Shown: positions 50,068-58,519 of the stretch, in pieces | Layout of the letters: each line of letters opens with the position of its first letter | How positions within the stretch are numbered: position 1 is the first letter of the stretch | DNA from: a virus | Length of the DNA stretch: 61,518 nucleotides | Direction: 5' to 3' (one strand) | IMG/VR virus record: IMGVR_UViG_3300020595_000037 | Location: 1 to 61,518 of that record | Notes under the pieces: model-generated | Told to the model about the DNA's origin: nothing | The model's input: only the letters and a program-made list of their open reading frames with translations | The model's database searches: none | Position numbers and translations under genes: made by a program

Positions 50068-50260
50068 CTAATTCTGAATGTAATTTTTCTATTGTAGCAC
50101 ACATAATCATGTGCATTAATTGGTTGTACTCGTCACCTTCTAGTTTGTTATGATCTAGTTCTGAACCATCAATAGCCCACTGAACAGAGTCATATAACGT
50201 TTCTTTGATGTAAGAGACTTGAGCGTCTGCTATTTCATCTATAATTTTCATTTTACTCAT
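50057..50260 (-). CDS. hypothetical acidic protein, 67 residues
   Basis: Starts MSKMKIIDEIADAQVSYIKE, acidic and helical with Met/Cys-containing middle (YNQLMHMIMCATIEKL). It overlaps the upstream gene by 4 bases. Function unknown; a small acidic early protein could mimic DNA or bind a host factor, which is speculation. Confidence 0.58.
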   Translation of the reverse strand: MSKMKIIDEIADAQVSYIKETLYDSVQWAIDGSELDHNKLEGDEYNQLMHMIMCATIEKLHSELDED

Positions 50261-50517
50261 GCTTTATTTATTATTTTTAATTGTTTTAAGTCATATTTCT
50301 GTGTGTTTTCACGCCACATTTTGTGCATTGTGTACTTACTTGATTGAGTATACGATGTTTTACCTTTAGTTTTAACATTTTTCCACTCACGATCAGTCAA
50401 ACCACTACACGAACCATGCGCTTTATTAAGCTCATAGTGCTGAAACGCACGCTTACGTCTGCTATTTTTAGAGTATTCTAGCAACTCACGCATGTTTTTA
50501 CACATATATTCTATCAT
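50257..50517 (-). CDS. hypothetical basic protein, 86 residues
   Basis: Starts MIEYMCKNMRELLEYSKNSR; strongly basic (RRKRAFQHYELNKAHGS). A single Cys pair is not enough for zinc. It overlaps both neighbours. Possible DNA-binding early protein. Confidence 0.58.
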   Translation of the reverse strand: MIEYMCKNMRELLEYSKNSRRKRAFQHYELNKAHGSCSGLTDREWKNVKTKGKTSYTQSSKYTMHKMWRENTQKYDLKQLKIINKA

Positions 50518-50644
50518 TTATGCGATAAAACGTAGTATAATCTGTGTACTCTGTGTTTTGATGTAGTCGAGTAAGGACTTGGTAACCATTGTCAGTTTCT
50601 AAAACTGCATTACCTGTTTCTTGATTGAATTTAATTGATTTCAT
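50498..50644 (-). CDS. small protein, 48 residues
   Basis: ATG 50644 gives MKSIKFNQETGNAVLETDNG, then ...TTFYRINDRIYV, ending at TAA 50498-50500, overlapping the next gene by 20 bases. It begins 3 bases after motif copy 4. Beta-rich pattern. Function unknown. Confidence 0.52.
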   Translation of the reverse strand: MKSIKFNQETGNAVLETDNGYQVLTRLHQNTEYTDYTTFYRINDRIYV

Positions 50645-50646
50645 AT

Positions 50647-50682
50647 ATAATTATTATCTTACTTTATTCGTATTTGGTTTGT
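50647..50682 (-). promoter_or_regulatory. bipartite motif copy 4
   Basis: ACAAACCAAATACGA, 9 bases, GATAATAATTAT on the minus strand, each half with one substitution. It lies between the stop of the upstream gene and ATG 50644, in non-coding DNA. Confidence 0.68.
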
Positions 50683-50683
50683 A

Positions 50684-51112
50684 TTATAATTTACCATAAA
50701 AGTAGTTTTTTAAGTAAAAATCTAGCATAAATTTCATTCTAGCCATAGTATTCCAGATTTTAGTTCTAGTAAAACTTCTGTATTTATATGTTTTAAGTAT
50801 ACCTTCATCAGTTAAAAACATTTGTCTGCGCTCTGACTTATAAACTGGATTTAGTTGATAGTTAGATGAGCAAGAGTTTACATTTCTTACATAACCTGAT
50901 TTATACACTGCTAATCTTAGTTTTATTTTAGAAGCAAATTTCTCGCCTTTTAAATAAAAATACCTTGATGGTACAGGAAATTCAAACTCTCGTGTACTAT
51001 TTTTAGCTTGACGCTGTGTTGTGACTTCTTTGATATTATACTCGACTAGTAGTCGTCTAGCGAACGCATTTTCTAATGCTTCTTGCTCGAGTTTCCATGC
51101 TTTATATGCCAT
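50684..51112 (-). CDS. hypothetical basic protein, 142 residues
   Basis: Starts MAYKAWKLEQEALENAFARR. Rich in Arg, Lys, Phe and Tyr (FPVPSRYFYLKGEKFASKIK; LKTYKYRSFTRTKIWNTM). No known motif; basic charge suggests nucleic-acid contact. It overlaps the upstream gene by 11 bases. Confidence 0.62.
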   Translation of the reverse strand: MAYKAWKLEQEALENAFARRLLVEYNIKEVTTQRQAKNSTREFEFPVPSRYFYLKGEKFASKIKLRLAVYKSGYVRNVNSCSSNYQLNPVYKSERRQMFLTDEGILKTYKYRSFTRTKIWNTMARMKFMLDFYLKNYFYGKL

Positions 51113-51308
51113 AATTAGTATTAAAGTTAATTGATTTTGCTACGTTTTGACGCCATTCCCACTCTTTCTTGCGATATTCATAGCTATTACACCATTTTTT
51201 TACAGCAGTAACTTGTGGTATTTCACCGTATTTTGCTTCATAGTCAAGACATTGTTGTAACTTTGCTTGTATTTCTGAAGCGGGATAGTCTATATATTGT
51301 TTATTCAT
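51102..51308 (-). CDS. hypothetical protein, 68 residues
   Basis: Starts MNKQYIDYPASEIQAKLQQC; helical, with Trp-rich C-terminal half (KKEWEWRQNVAKSINF). The spacing to its upstream neighbour is 1 base. Function unknown. Confidence 0.58.
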   Translation of the reverse strand: MNKQYIDYPASEIQAKLQQCLDYEAKYGEIPQVTAVKKWCNSYEYRKKEWEWRQNVAKSINFNTNYGI

Positions 51309-51309
51309 A

Positions 51310-51423
51310 TTATTTATTTTCTAAGTAGTTTTCATATAAGCTTTTAATATACACTTTGTCATTAAGTTCTTCAGTAGTTAACTCGTGAAGTTGCAAGAAT
51401 TTATTAAATATTATATCATTCAT
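51310..51423 (-). CDS. small protein, 37 residues, probably leaderless
   Basis: ATG 51423 sits immediately after motif copy 3 and gives MNDIIFNKFLQLHELTTEEL, then ...YENYLENK, ending at TAA 51310-51312. Acidic and helical. The motif position and 1-base gap to the next gene support it. Confidence 0.52.
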   Translation of the reverse strand: MNDIIFNKFLQLHELTTEELNDKVYIKSLYENYLENK

Positions 51424-51459
51424 ATTATTATTATCCATTAGTTATCGTATTTAGTTTGT
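51424..51459 (-). promoter_or_regulatory. bipartite motif copy 3
   Basis: Perfect consensus on the minus strand. It encodes the end of the upstream membrane protein (YYKLNTITNG) and directly abuts ATG 51423. Confidence 0.72.
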
Positions 51460-51625
51460 AATATAAATACAGTGTTAGTAGTAAATTTAATACTGTTATA
51501 CTTATGTTTATATAGTCATTATAAGAATGATCAAACACTAAATGATTTTGTAAGTCAGTTTGAATAGTGTGTAATTCTAGTGCGTCATTTAATTCTGCAC
51601 CTGTAAATACTTTTATTTCTTCCAT
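51431..51625 (-). CDS. small membrane protein, 64 residues
   Basis: Starts MEEIKVFTGAELNDALELHT and has one hydrophobic helix near residues 38-56 (YINISITVLNLLLTLYLYY). The C-terminal YKLNTITNG is encoded by the bipartite motif and the TAA is inside it. N-out or N-in cannot be told from charge alone. Function unknown. Confidence 0.58.
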   Translation of the reverse strand: MEEIKVFTGAELNDALELHTIQTDLQNHLVFDHSYNDYINISITVLNLLLTLYLYYKLNTITNG

Positions 51626-51626
51626 A

Positions 51627-51761
51627 TTATATTATATTAAATTTGTGAGTTTCTATTATACCAAGAACATCTGCTCTTGTTAGTTCATCTTTCATTTGTA
51701 GCAATATTGCCCAAGTGAGATCTATGTTTTTAGCATAGTGTGTATTTAAATTGTATATCAT
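51627..51761 (-). CDS. hypothetical protein, 44 residues
   Basis: I prefer ATG 51761 (MIYNLNTHYAKNIDLTWAIL) over ATG 51818 because the upstream in-frame ATGs lie inside or beyond a tRNA-like fold. It ends ...GIIETHKFNII. Helical, no known motif. Confidence 0.52.
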   Translation of the reverse strand: MIYNLNTHYAKNIDLTWAILLQMKDELTRADVLGIIETHKFNII

Positions 51762-51763
51762 AG

Positions 51764-51804
51764 TTGACATGAGTGGAATCGAACCACTGCTAACCATTAT
51801 GTCA
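51764..51804 (-). ncRNA. minimal tRNA-like element (acceptor plus T-arm)
   Basis: Stem TGACAT/ATGTCA, a D-loop-like segment AATGGTTAGC and T-arm AGTGG-TTCGATT-CCACT form a 41-base fold with no anticodon arm. The AATGGTTAGC block looks like a real tRNA D-loop, so an internal deletion of a tRNA is plausible. The end lies 2 bases before ATG 51761. Acceptor/T-arm minihelices are known substrates for tRNA-processing enzymes. Confidence 0.55.
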
Positions 51805-51883
51805 TTTGATAGACTCAACTTTGTTTTGAGTGGAGAGAATCGTCGACGCCCACTTATGCTACTACTGTAAGAAATGAGTTATA
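51805..51883 (-). other. non-coding spacer with hairpins
   Basis: No reading frame. On the minus strand it holds the hairpin ACTCAA/TTGAGT with a 7-base A-rich loop and the pair AGTGG/CCACT around GCGTCGACGATT. It lies between a gene and the minimal tRNA-like element and is probably part of the same transcript. Confidence 0.4.
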
Positions 51884-52111
51884 TTATACTAACTCTTTAT
51901 CTCTTAGTACTACTGGAATATTATTAGTAGCAGTGTATGATTTGTACTTTATGAAGCAAGCCATTTTTTCTAGATTACTTTTCATAATGTTGAAAGCTTT
52001 GTCGTGATTGTACACATACTTTTTACCTTTTTTGTTAGTGAATTCGATAGTTACATTTTTACCTACTAGTGACTGTCTGATGACAAATCTTTTTGAAATT
52101 AAATTACTCAT
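51884..52111 (-). CDS. hypothetical basic protein, 75 residues
   Basis: Starts MSNLISKRFVIRQSLVGKNV; beta-rich first half (TIEFTNKKGKKYVYNHDKAF), then helical. It begins about 28 bases after motif copy 2. Function unknown; might bind nucleic acid given the basic face. Confidence 0.58.
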   Translation of the reverse strand: MSNLISKRFVIRQSLVGKNVTIEFTNKKGKKYVYNHDKAFNIMKSNLEKMACFIKYKSYTATNNIPVVLRDKELV

Positions 52112-52139
52112 ATTATTATATTTATTTATTATTAGTTAC

Positions 52140-52175
52140 ATTATTATTATCCACATCATGTCGTATTTAGTTTGT
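52140..52175 (-). promoter_or_regulatory. bipartite motif copy 2
   Basis: Perfect consensus on the minus strand in non-coding DNA. It is followed by GTAACTAATAATAAATA and then ATG 52111, so here a leader of roughly 25 bases would exist. Confidence 0.7.
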
Positions 52176-52268
52176 AATGTGAGTGTGGAATTGTTTAGTT
52201 CACATTAGTGTGTAAGAGGTATGGCACGCGAGTGCTAATTAACTTACATTATATTTAATTAATTACTA
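52176..52268. other. non-coding gap between motif copy 2 and the first early gene
   Basis: This 93-base stretch contains no plausible gene. It ends with A/T-rich DNA and has a short region (TGTGAACTAAACAATTCC on the minus strand) without obvious pairing. I see no terminator. Confidence 0.35.
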
Positions 52269-52409
52269 TTATCTTACTCTGTCATACTTTGAAATTGGTA
52301 TGAGTGCAATGAGTTCTCTCATGCGAGACTTTGACTCATCAGTTGGATTAAATGTAGAGTGAAATTCATCTAGCATTTGTAATTCTTTGTATATTTCTTT
52401 TAAATTCAT
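52269..52409 (-). CDS. small protein, 46 residues, first minus-strand early gene
   Basis: ATG 52409 gives MNLKEIYKELQMLDEFHSTF, then ...RELIALIPISKYDRVR. Amphipathic helical. It starts 24 bases after motif copy 1, so it is probably the first gene of the leftward transcript. Function unknown. Confidence 0.55.
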   Translation of the reverse strand: MNLKEIYKELQMLDEFHSTFNPTDESKSRMRELIALIPISKYDRVR

Positions 52410-52432
52410 ATTGTATATTGTTTTTTACTTAC

Positions 52433-52468
52433 ATTTATATTATCCACATGTAGTCGTATTTCTGTTGT
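52433..52468 (-). promoter_or_regulatory. bipartite motif copy 1
   Basis: ACAACAGAAATACGA, 9 bases, GATAATATAAAT on the minus strand; the upstream half differs from consensus at three central bases. It is the outermost copy, next to the divergent intergenic region. Confidence 0.65.
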
Positions 52469-52781
52469 AAAAGTAAAAGATAAAACTTTTTACATAAATA
52501 TGTGAAAAAAGTGGCCCGTGGGGCTAAAATAAGTCAATTTCTGTAATGTGTTGGGTATCAGAGAGTTAGGAGCAACGCTTTACTTCCCTATAATTAACAG
52601 CTTTTCAGAATGAAAACTGTGACATAAGGCTATTAAGGTATAAGAGTAACAGGCTATTGTCACACTATTAATATATACATCTATATATAAGAGTAAAATC
52701 GGTGCAAAACGTGTAATATTACCTACCATAGCGCGCTTCATAAAAAGTCCGTAAAAGAATAATGCAAATAAAAAAAGAAAA
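52469..52781. promoter_or_regulatory. divergent intergenic region with inverted and direct repeats
   Basis: No credible gene in 313 bases. TGTGACA at 52618-52624 pairs with TGTCACA at 52658-52664; inside, AGGCTATT occurs twice (52627-52634 and 52651-52658). A short GC-rich patch (GTGGCCCGTGGGGC) lies near 52511. The region separates the leftward early genes from rightward fibre genes, so it may hold a regulatory site or an origin; neither is proven. Confidence 0.5.
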
Positions 52782-53435
52782 ATGGCAATAATCTATTCAT
52801 ACCCCACTCTAGTACCACAATTAGGCGACAAAGTGCTTGGATCAAACATCGTAGATTCAGCAGGACAGCCAGTTATTGGTAATCCCACGGTACAATACAC
52901 TCTAAACGACATAAAACTACTAGTTGATCAAAACTATGTACAGCAAATAGAATCATCTTCGGCTGTTGCTTCACAGGCATCTGTGGTAAACCAGCCTTAT
53001 AGCATACAATTTGGTGCTGAAACCGGTACAGCTGTTGATAATGTACAATTATTAAAAACAAATGGAAGTGATGTTGCTGCTAGTAAAATAAAATTCAACA
53101 CAGCAGGTACATATCAAATAACATTAACATATTCTGTTGGTGTTAACCAAGGAGCTAACACACCTTACTTAATATTTAGAACATTAAAAGACGGTACAAC
53201 ACAAGAAGGTCCAACTGTTGTTGTAAATGAGGCTTTTCCTACAATAAACACACCTATCCCACTTATTATTCCAGTTACAATACATGTAACAGAGCCTTGT
53301 TATTACAATTTTCAAATGATGCGTAGTAATGCTGGAGCAAATGATGGTGGTTTAGTTAAAAACGGTACACCAATAAATGTTTCAGGTGTTACAGAGCCTA
53401 GCATAGCAACAATAAAAATATCTAAACTAATATAA
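52782..53435 (+). CDS. short tail-fibre/receptor-associated protein
   Basis: The 217-residue protein starts MAIIYSYPTLVPQLGDKVLG, closely similar to the start of the next gene, so both probably attach to the same tail part through this N-terminal domain. The remainder (residues 70-217) is beta-rich and looks like a jelly-roll (TAGTYQITLTYSVG, then CYYNFQMMRSNAG). It may be a fibre tip or a trimeric adhesin head. Confidence 0.62.
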   Translation: MAIIYSYPTLVPQLGDKVLGSNIVDSAGQPVIGNPTVQYTLNDIKLLVDQNYVQQIESSSAVASQASVVNQPYSIQFGAETGTAVDNVQLLKTNGSDVAASKIKFNTAGTYQITLTYSVGVNQGANTPYLIFRTLKDGTTQEGPTVVVNEAFPTINTPIPLIIPVTIHVTEPCYYNFQMMRSNAGANDGGLVKNGTPINVSGVTEPSIATIKISKLI

Positions 53436-53436
53436 C

Positions 53437-56400
53437 ATGGCAATAATATATTCATATCCCGTAGTAGATCCTACACTTAATGACCTAGTGTTGGGTACAG
53501 ATGTAGATGCACAGGGAAAACCAACGAAAAACTTTACTATACAAAGTATTGTAAGTTTAATTCAAGGTAGTGCAACAGGTTTAGAGGCTGTTTTAGCCGA
53601 TAGTCCAGACGGTGGAGGTTTAAACATACTAAACATAGGAAATATAACAGGTTCTGGAGTTTCTACTTCAGTTTCTTTTACAGACAGTACTATGACTATA
53701 TCTAACGGAACTGGTACTGGTTTTGTTAGTATAAGTTCTACAGATTTTGTTGGTGATTTAACAGGTGTTGTAAAAAACAGCTCAAGCATACAAGGAGATG
53801 TAACAGGTGTAACACAGCCAGTTGGTACTAGTAATACAAAACTAGCAACAACAGCGTTTGTTATGAATAAAGTTGATCCTTCTGTATTACAATACTTAGG
53901 TGATGCAACGGGTCCTTTTGATTTAAACCTTGTAGATGATGATTTTAAAATATCAGGTACAGCTAATCAAATAGAAACAACAGCAACAACGGTAGGAGGT
54001 AATGTAGGTACTATAAACTTAAAATTTCCTACAACAGGTGTAACTCTACCAGATGGTTCAACTGCTACAACACAAGCTGCAGCAGATAATTCTACAGATG
54101 TAGCTACGACAGCTTTTGTACAACAAGAAAATAGTGCTCAGGATTTAGATTTTATAGGGGATACTGGTACATCGTCAGTTCTTTTAAATAGCCAAACACT
54201 AGATTTTGAAGGAACAACTAATGAGATTACAACAGCGGTAACAGCTCAAAAGGTTAAGTTTAGCTTACCAAGTAGTGTTACTATCGGTGGTACTTTTACG
54301 GGTACTACATTTGCTGGTGATTTACTAGGTACTGTAAATACAGCTACAACAGGTACAACACAAAGTGCAGGTGATGATTCAACTAAAATAGCTACAACAG
54401 CTTACGTAGATGCTGCTGCTGGGGCTAAAATATTACAATACCAAGGAGATACAGGTGGACCATTTGATTTAAATTTAAAAGATGATGATCTTGATATAGC
54501 TGGTGGAAGCAATATTTCTACAACAGCTGCTACTGTAGCCGCAAACTTAGGTGTTATAACTATAGACTTAAATGATAGTGTAACTATATCTGGTACAAGT
54601 AAAGCAGATACATTTACAACCACACTTGGAGTTGCAACATGGGTTACAACAGTATTAGATGGATTTACAGCTATTACATCAGATTTATTTACAGGGGATT
54701 TAACGGGTAATGCAAGTTCAGCAACAGCTTTAGCTTCAGGAGGTGCATTAAGTTTTGGAGGAGAGGTTACATTAAGTAGTTCAACACCTAGCCCAGCAAC
54801 TTATACTAGTGGTGGTAATGTAAGTTTAAACCTTGGTTTAAATAATGATGCTGTTACAGCTAAAGTATTAAACGGTTTAGTTATTCCAGCTACAGGATCT
54901 AGCGTTGTACCTAGTGATTCTATACTTTCTGGTATTGGTAAACTACAAGCTCAAGTTAATACTGGAGCTACAGGTCTTAGATTTATGGGATCTTGGAATG
55001 CAAGTATGGACACAGGAGGTACTGATAATACGCCTGATGGAACACCAGCTCTTACTTCTGGTGGTGGTTTAGCAACATCAGGTACAAACTCAAGCGTTAC
55101 CGCTGGTAAATTAATAGATTCTTCAGCTACGTTCTCGTCAACAGTTACAGCTAATGATAGAGTATACAATGAAGCAGGTGCTTTTACAACAATAACATCT
55201 ATTGACTCTAATACTCAACTTACTTTAGTTGATGATATATTTTTAACAACTGGCCAAGCATATACAATAGATAATGATCCTGCATTAAGTCAAGGAGAAT
55301 ATTATGTTGTTAGTGCTATTGGTTCTAGTACATCAAGAAACGCAACATTAAATGGAACTCAAGACTGGGCTGTGGGTGATTGGGTTATAGCAGGTGCAGG
55401 TAACACGTGGGAGAAATTAGATCAAACAGGTGTTGATGGTACTGGTAGTGCTAATAGATTAGCTAAATTTTCTAGTACAAGCGTAATAGCTGATTCAATA
55501 ATACTAGAAGAAACAGGTGGTATAAAATTAGATTCGGGTAAAACAATAACAACACAAGGTTCTGGTGGTAATTTAATTATTGCTGGAGCTTCGAGTGTAT
55601 CAGGTTTAACAACTGCGGGTGCAGCGTTATCTTTAACAGGTGGTGTTAATCTTCCAACTGGTGCATACGGTGCGGCTAATCAAGTATTAGGTAATGCTAA
55701 CGCTGCTGGTGGTGCTGGTAATGATTTAGTTTGGATAACACCTACAACAGGTACAGTCGAAAGCGTAACAGCTGGAGACGGTATTGTTTTAACAGGTGAT
55801 GCGGTTGATCCAGTTGTTAATGTAGATTATGCAGGAACCGACAATATAGTGTTAAGTGCTGGAGCAGCGGTAACACCTGTAGGTGCAGATACTATAATTA
55901 TAAATGATGCTACTACTGGAAATGTTGTTCAAGCTTTAGTATCTAACTTACCATTTGATGCGTATAACAAGTGGGTGTTAACAGGTGATACTGGAACTCA
56001 AAACGTAGAATCAGGCAATACAGTTGATATTGCAGGTGGAACATATATAACAACAGCTGCCGCTGCAACTGATACTTTAACTATAAATCACGATACTACA
56101 AGTAGAACAGATACAGCTTCAACTGATGCACCTTCTTTTGGTGGAACTTTTGATGCGGTAACTAGTGTAACAAGTAATACAACAGGGCATGTAACGGCTA
56201 TAGATATTTCTACAGTTACTTTACCTTCTCCAGTTAATTTTACAGCTGGATCCGCCCCTGGCGCTACAGCTGCTGTTGGTACTGCAGGTTATGTTCCTGC
56301 TCCTGCGGCTGGAACTGGAAGCACGGCTTATTTCTTAAATGCAACCGGCACAATGACTATTCCACCTAATGATGACGGTGTAACTGCGGTAACAGCAACC

Positions 56401-56958
56401 GCTCCAATATCTTCAACTGGTGGTGATACTCCAGTTATAAGTCACGATACTTCTGGTGTAACTGCTGCTACTTATAAAATGGCAGATATAACTGTTGATG
56501 ATAAAGGTCATGTAACTGCAGCCGCAGACGGTCATAGTGGTGGTGGTGGTGGTACTAAAAAAGGTGGTATATTTACTAAACTATATACAACTGGCACTGT
56601 AGCGGCTGGAGCAGCTACCGCATTTAGCATATCAAGAGCTACTACAGGATCTATGGTATTTGATGTAATGTTTACTGGTGGAACAAGAGCTTCTTCTTCT
56701 GTAACAAAGAAATTTACTGTAGTAAAACAATTTGGAAACTCTAACGGTGTTATATCTAGTTTTAAAATATTAGATACTGGTCCTGGAATTGGTAACACAG
56801 GTACAGATGATTTTACAGTTGTTTTTGAGAAAAAAGGCACAGATGGTTTAGGATTAAATTGTACAATTGCCGCTGTGGCAAAAGATAGTCAAAAAATAGG
56901 TATTACAATTAACTTAGGATTTGGAGAAAACGATGCAACTGTTGTAATGAACGCATAA
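53437..56958 (+). CDS. large tail fibre protein
   Basis: The 1173-residue, Thr/Ser/Gly-rich protein shares the MAIIYSYP N-terminal domain with the upstream gene. It then has beta repeats including two copies of GPFDLNL-type segments (QYLGDATGPFDLNLVDDD and QYQGDTGGPFDLNLKDDD) and a related QDLDFIGDTG unit, typical of long phage fibres. A beta module (NDRVYNEAG... TSIDSNTQLTL) lies near residue 570. The C-terminal 130 residues are a compact domain after a Gly-rich linker. Trimeric host-binding fibre inferred. Confidence 0.75.
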   Translation: MAIIYSYPVVDPTLNDLVLGTDVDAQGKPTKNFTIQSIVSLIQGSATGLEAVLADSPDGGGLNILNIGNITGSGVSTSVSFTDSTMTISNGTGTGFVSISSTDFVGDLTGVVKNSSSIQGDVTGVTQPVGTSNTKLATTAFVMNKVDPSVLQYLGDATGPFDLNLVDDDFKISGTANQIETTATTVGGNVGTINLKFPTTGVTLPDGSTATTQAAADNSTDVATTAFVQQENSAQDLDFIGDTGTSSVLLNSQTLDFEGTTNEITTAVTAQKVKFSLPSSVTIGGTFTGTTFAGDLLGTVNTATTGTTQSAGDDSTKIATTAYVDAAAGAKILQYQGDTGGPFDLNLKDDDLDIAGGSNISTTAATVAANLGVITIDLNDSVTISGTSKADTFTTTLGVATWVTTVLDGFTAITSDLFTGDLTGNASSATALASGGALSFGGEVTLSSSTPSPATYTSGGNVSLNLGLNNDAVTAKVLNGLVIPATGSSVVPSDSILSGIGKLQAQVNTGATGLRFMGSWNASMDTGGTDNTPDGTPALTSGGGLATSGTNSSVTAGKLIDSSATFSSTVTANDRVYNEAGAFTTITSIDSNTQLTLVDDIFLTTGQAYTIDNDPALSQGEYYVVSAIGSSTSRNATLNGTQDWAVGDWVIAGAGNTWEKLDQTGVDGTGSANRLAKFSSTSVIADSIILEETGGIKLDSGKTITTQGSGGNLIIAGASSVSGLTTAGAALSLTGGVNLPTGAYGAANQVLGNANAAGGAGNDLVWITPTTGTVESVTAGDGIVLTGDAVDPVVNVDYAGTDNIVLSAGAAVTPVGADTIIINDATTGNVVQALVSNLPFDAYNKWVLTGDTGTQNVESGNTVDIAGGTYITTAAAATDTLTINHDTTSRTDTASTDAPSFGGTFDAVTSVTSNTTGHVTAIDISTVTLPSPVNFTAGSAPGATAAVGTAGYVPAPAAGTGSTAYFLNATGTMTIPPNDDGVTAVTATAPISSTGGDTPVISHDTSGVTAATYKMADITVDDKGHVTAAADGHSGGGGGTKKGGIFTKLYTTGTVAAGAATAFSISRATTGSMVFDVMFTGGTRASSSVTKKFTVVKQFGNSNGVISSFKILDTGPGIGNTGTDDFTVVFEKKGTDGLGLNCTIAAVAKDSQKIGITINLGFGENDATVVMNA

Positions 56959-56967
56959 CAATAAAAT

Positions 56968-58509
56968 ATGGCTAATTTATCTAATATAAATAATAAGTTC
57001 CTAGTAACAACTGCAGGAAACGTAGGAATCGGGACGACTAGTCCTGGATATAAACTTAACGTTATAAATGATAATACTGCTACTTGGACCGCAAGATTTA
57101 CAAATAATACTAATAATGTTTATTTATCAGTTAATGATGCTAATAATTATGGTATTTATGTATCAGGAGAAACAAAAAATTATTTTAGTGGCAACATCGG
57201 GATCGGAACGACTTCGCCTCAAGATAAATTAAATTTACATACTTCATCCGCTAGTGGTAATATTGGAATGAAGATTACAAGAGGTACAGAAACCCACGGA
57301 TTAAGATTAGGTGTTAATAGTTCTCATGCTTTTTTGTGGACTACTGAAGCTCAAAATTTAGTTTTTGCTACATCTGGCATACAAAGAATTTCTATACTAT
57401 CTGGCGGTAATGTCGGAATCGGAGTAACAGGTCCTACTTATAAGCTTCAAGTTGCTGGAACAACATTGATTTCAGGTGGCCTTAAAGTTATAGGGCCAGG
57501 TTCATATAATACTTTTCAATCAGGAAATGATTATACTTTAGGATTGAACGATTATAATTCTGTTAGTCAATGGTGGTTAAAAGCTTATACCACAGGAGAT
57601 TTTGCATTACACGAAAATACACAAGGAGATAGATTTACTATTAAAGCTGGCGGCAACGTCGGAATCGGAATTACTTCGCCTGGTACAACTTTACAAGTTT
57701 CTGGATCAAATCTAACAAACAATGTAGCTGCTTATATCGGAAGCGGGTTTGTTAATAATGATTTATATCATAGAGAAGGAGGGCTATTAGTTATAAGTGG
57801 AACAAATGCAACTCAAACATCAGCGGGAATTGCTTTTCAAACTAGAAATACAGGAAATACAAATTACTGGAAATCGTCTATTTTAATGAATAGAGGTGGT
57901 GAATTAGAATTTTATACAGGTGGAGCTGGAACAGGTCAAGGTTCTGAAAGAATGAAAATAACATCTGGGGGGAATATACAAATACCAACAGATTCAGCAA
58001 GTTTACAATTACGAAGTTCTGGTTCTGGTGCATATACATCTATTAGAAGAGATGCAGCAAATCAATTAATTGTAGCAAACACTGCAAATAATCAAGTTTT
58101 TGGAATTGGTAACGGTGGAGAATTAGCAATAACCAATGGGGCTTCATATACAACAACACTCACTTATACTACTGGGTGGAATTCATCTTACCAGACTTTA
58201 ATACCAGGAAATAGTTTATCTCCAAATGCAGTTTATATAGTAACTATTAAATGTGATTCATTTGGAACTCCACCATATTATGCATCAACAGTATTTCATA
58301 TTGCTACGTCTCCAGGCACAAATGGTAGTGGTGGTGGTAATGATAATATTGCACCGACCGCAACACATGTTAACAGTACTGTTTATTGGAAATATAGGCT
58401 TAGTACAATTGTTAATGGTAAAAATGGAGTAGAAGCCTACCTTTCAGGTGGTCCAACACCAAACGGTACTACTATATACGTTAAAGCTACTAAAATAATG
58501 ACAATGTAA
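56968..58509 (+). CDS. tail fibre protein with VGIGTTSP repeats
   Basis: The 513-residue protein starts MANLSNINNKFLVTTAGNVG, and its opening matches the next gene (MASLSNINGIFDVHSTG). It contains four GNVGIGxTxP units spaced at 35-85 residues, a repeat common in phage and Bacteroidota fibre/adhesin proteins that form beta-helical trimers. The C-terminal 130 residues are a separate domain. No S74 chaperone is present, unlike the next gene. Confidence 0.72.
   Translation: MANLSNINNKFLVTTAGNVGIGTTSPGYKLNVINDNTATWTARFTNNTNNVYLSVNDANNYGIYVSGETKNYFSGNIGIGTTSPQDKLNLHTSSASGNIGMKITRGTETHGLRLGVNSSHAFLWTTEAQNLVFATSGIQRISILSGGNVGIGVTGPTYKLQVAGTTLISGGLKVIGPGSYNTFQSGNDYTLGLNDYNSVSQWWLKAYTTGDFALHENTQGDRFTIKAGGNVGIGITSPGTTLQVSGSNLTNNVAAYIGSGFVNNDLYHREGGLLVISGTNATQTSAGIAFQTRNTGNTNYWKSSILMNRGGELEFYTGGAGTGQGSERMKITSGGNIQIPTDSASLQLRSSGSGAYTSIRRDAANQLIVANTANNQVFGIGNGGELAITNGASYTTTLTYTTGWNSSYQTLIPGNSLSPNAVYIVTIKCDSFGTPPYYASTVFHIATSPGTNGSGGGNDNIAPTATHVNSTVYWKYRLSTIVNGKNGVEAYLSGGPTPNGTTIYVKATKIMTM
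57017..57683 (+). repeat. four GC-richer repeats encoding GNVGIG
   Basis: Units near 57017, 57190, 57403 and 57648 share DNA such as GTCGGAATCGG or ATCGGGATCGG, noticeably richer in G/C than the surrounding gene. They encode the conserved VGIG(T/V/I)TxP turns. Confidence 0.65.
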
Positions 58510-58519
58510 TTTTAAAATA

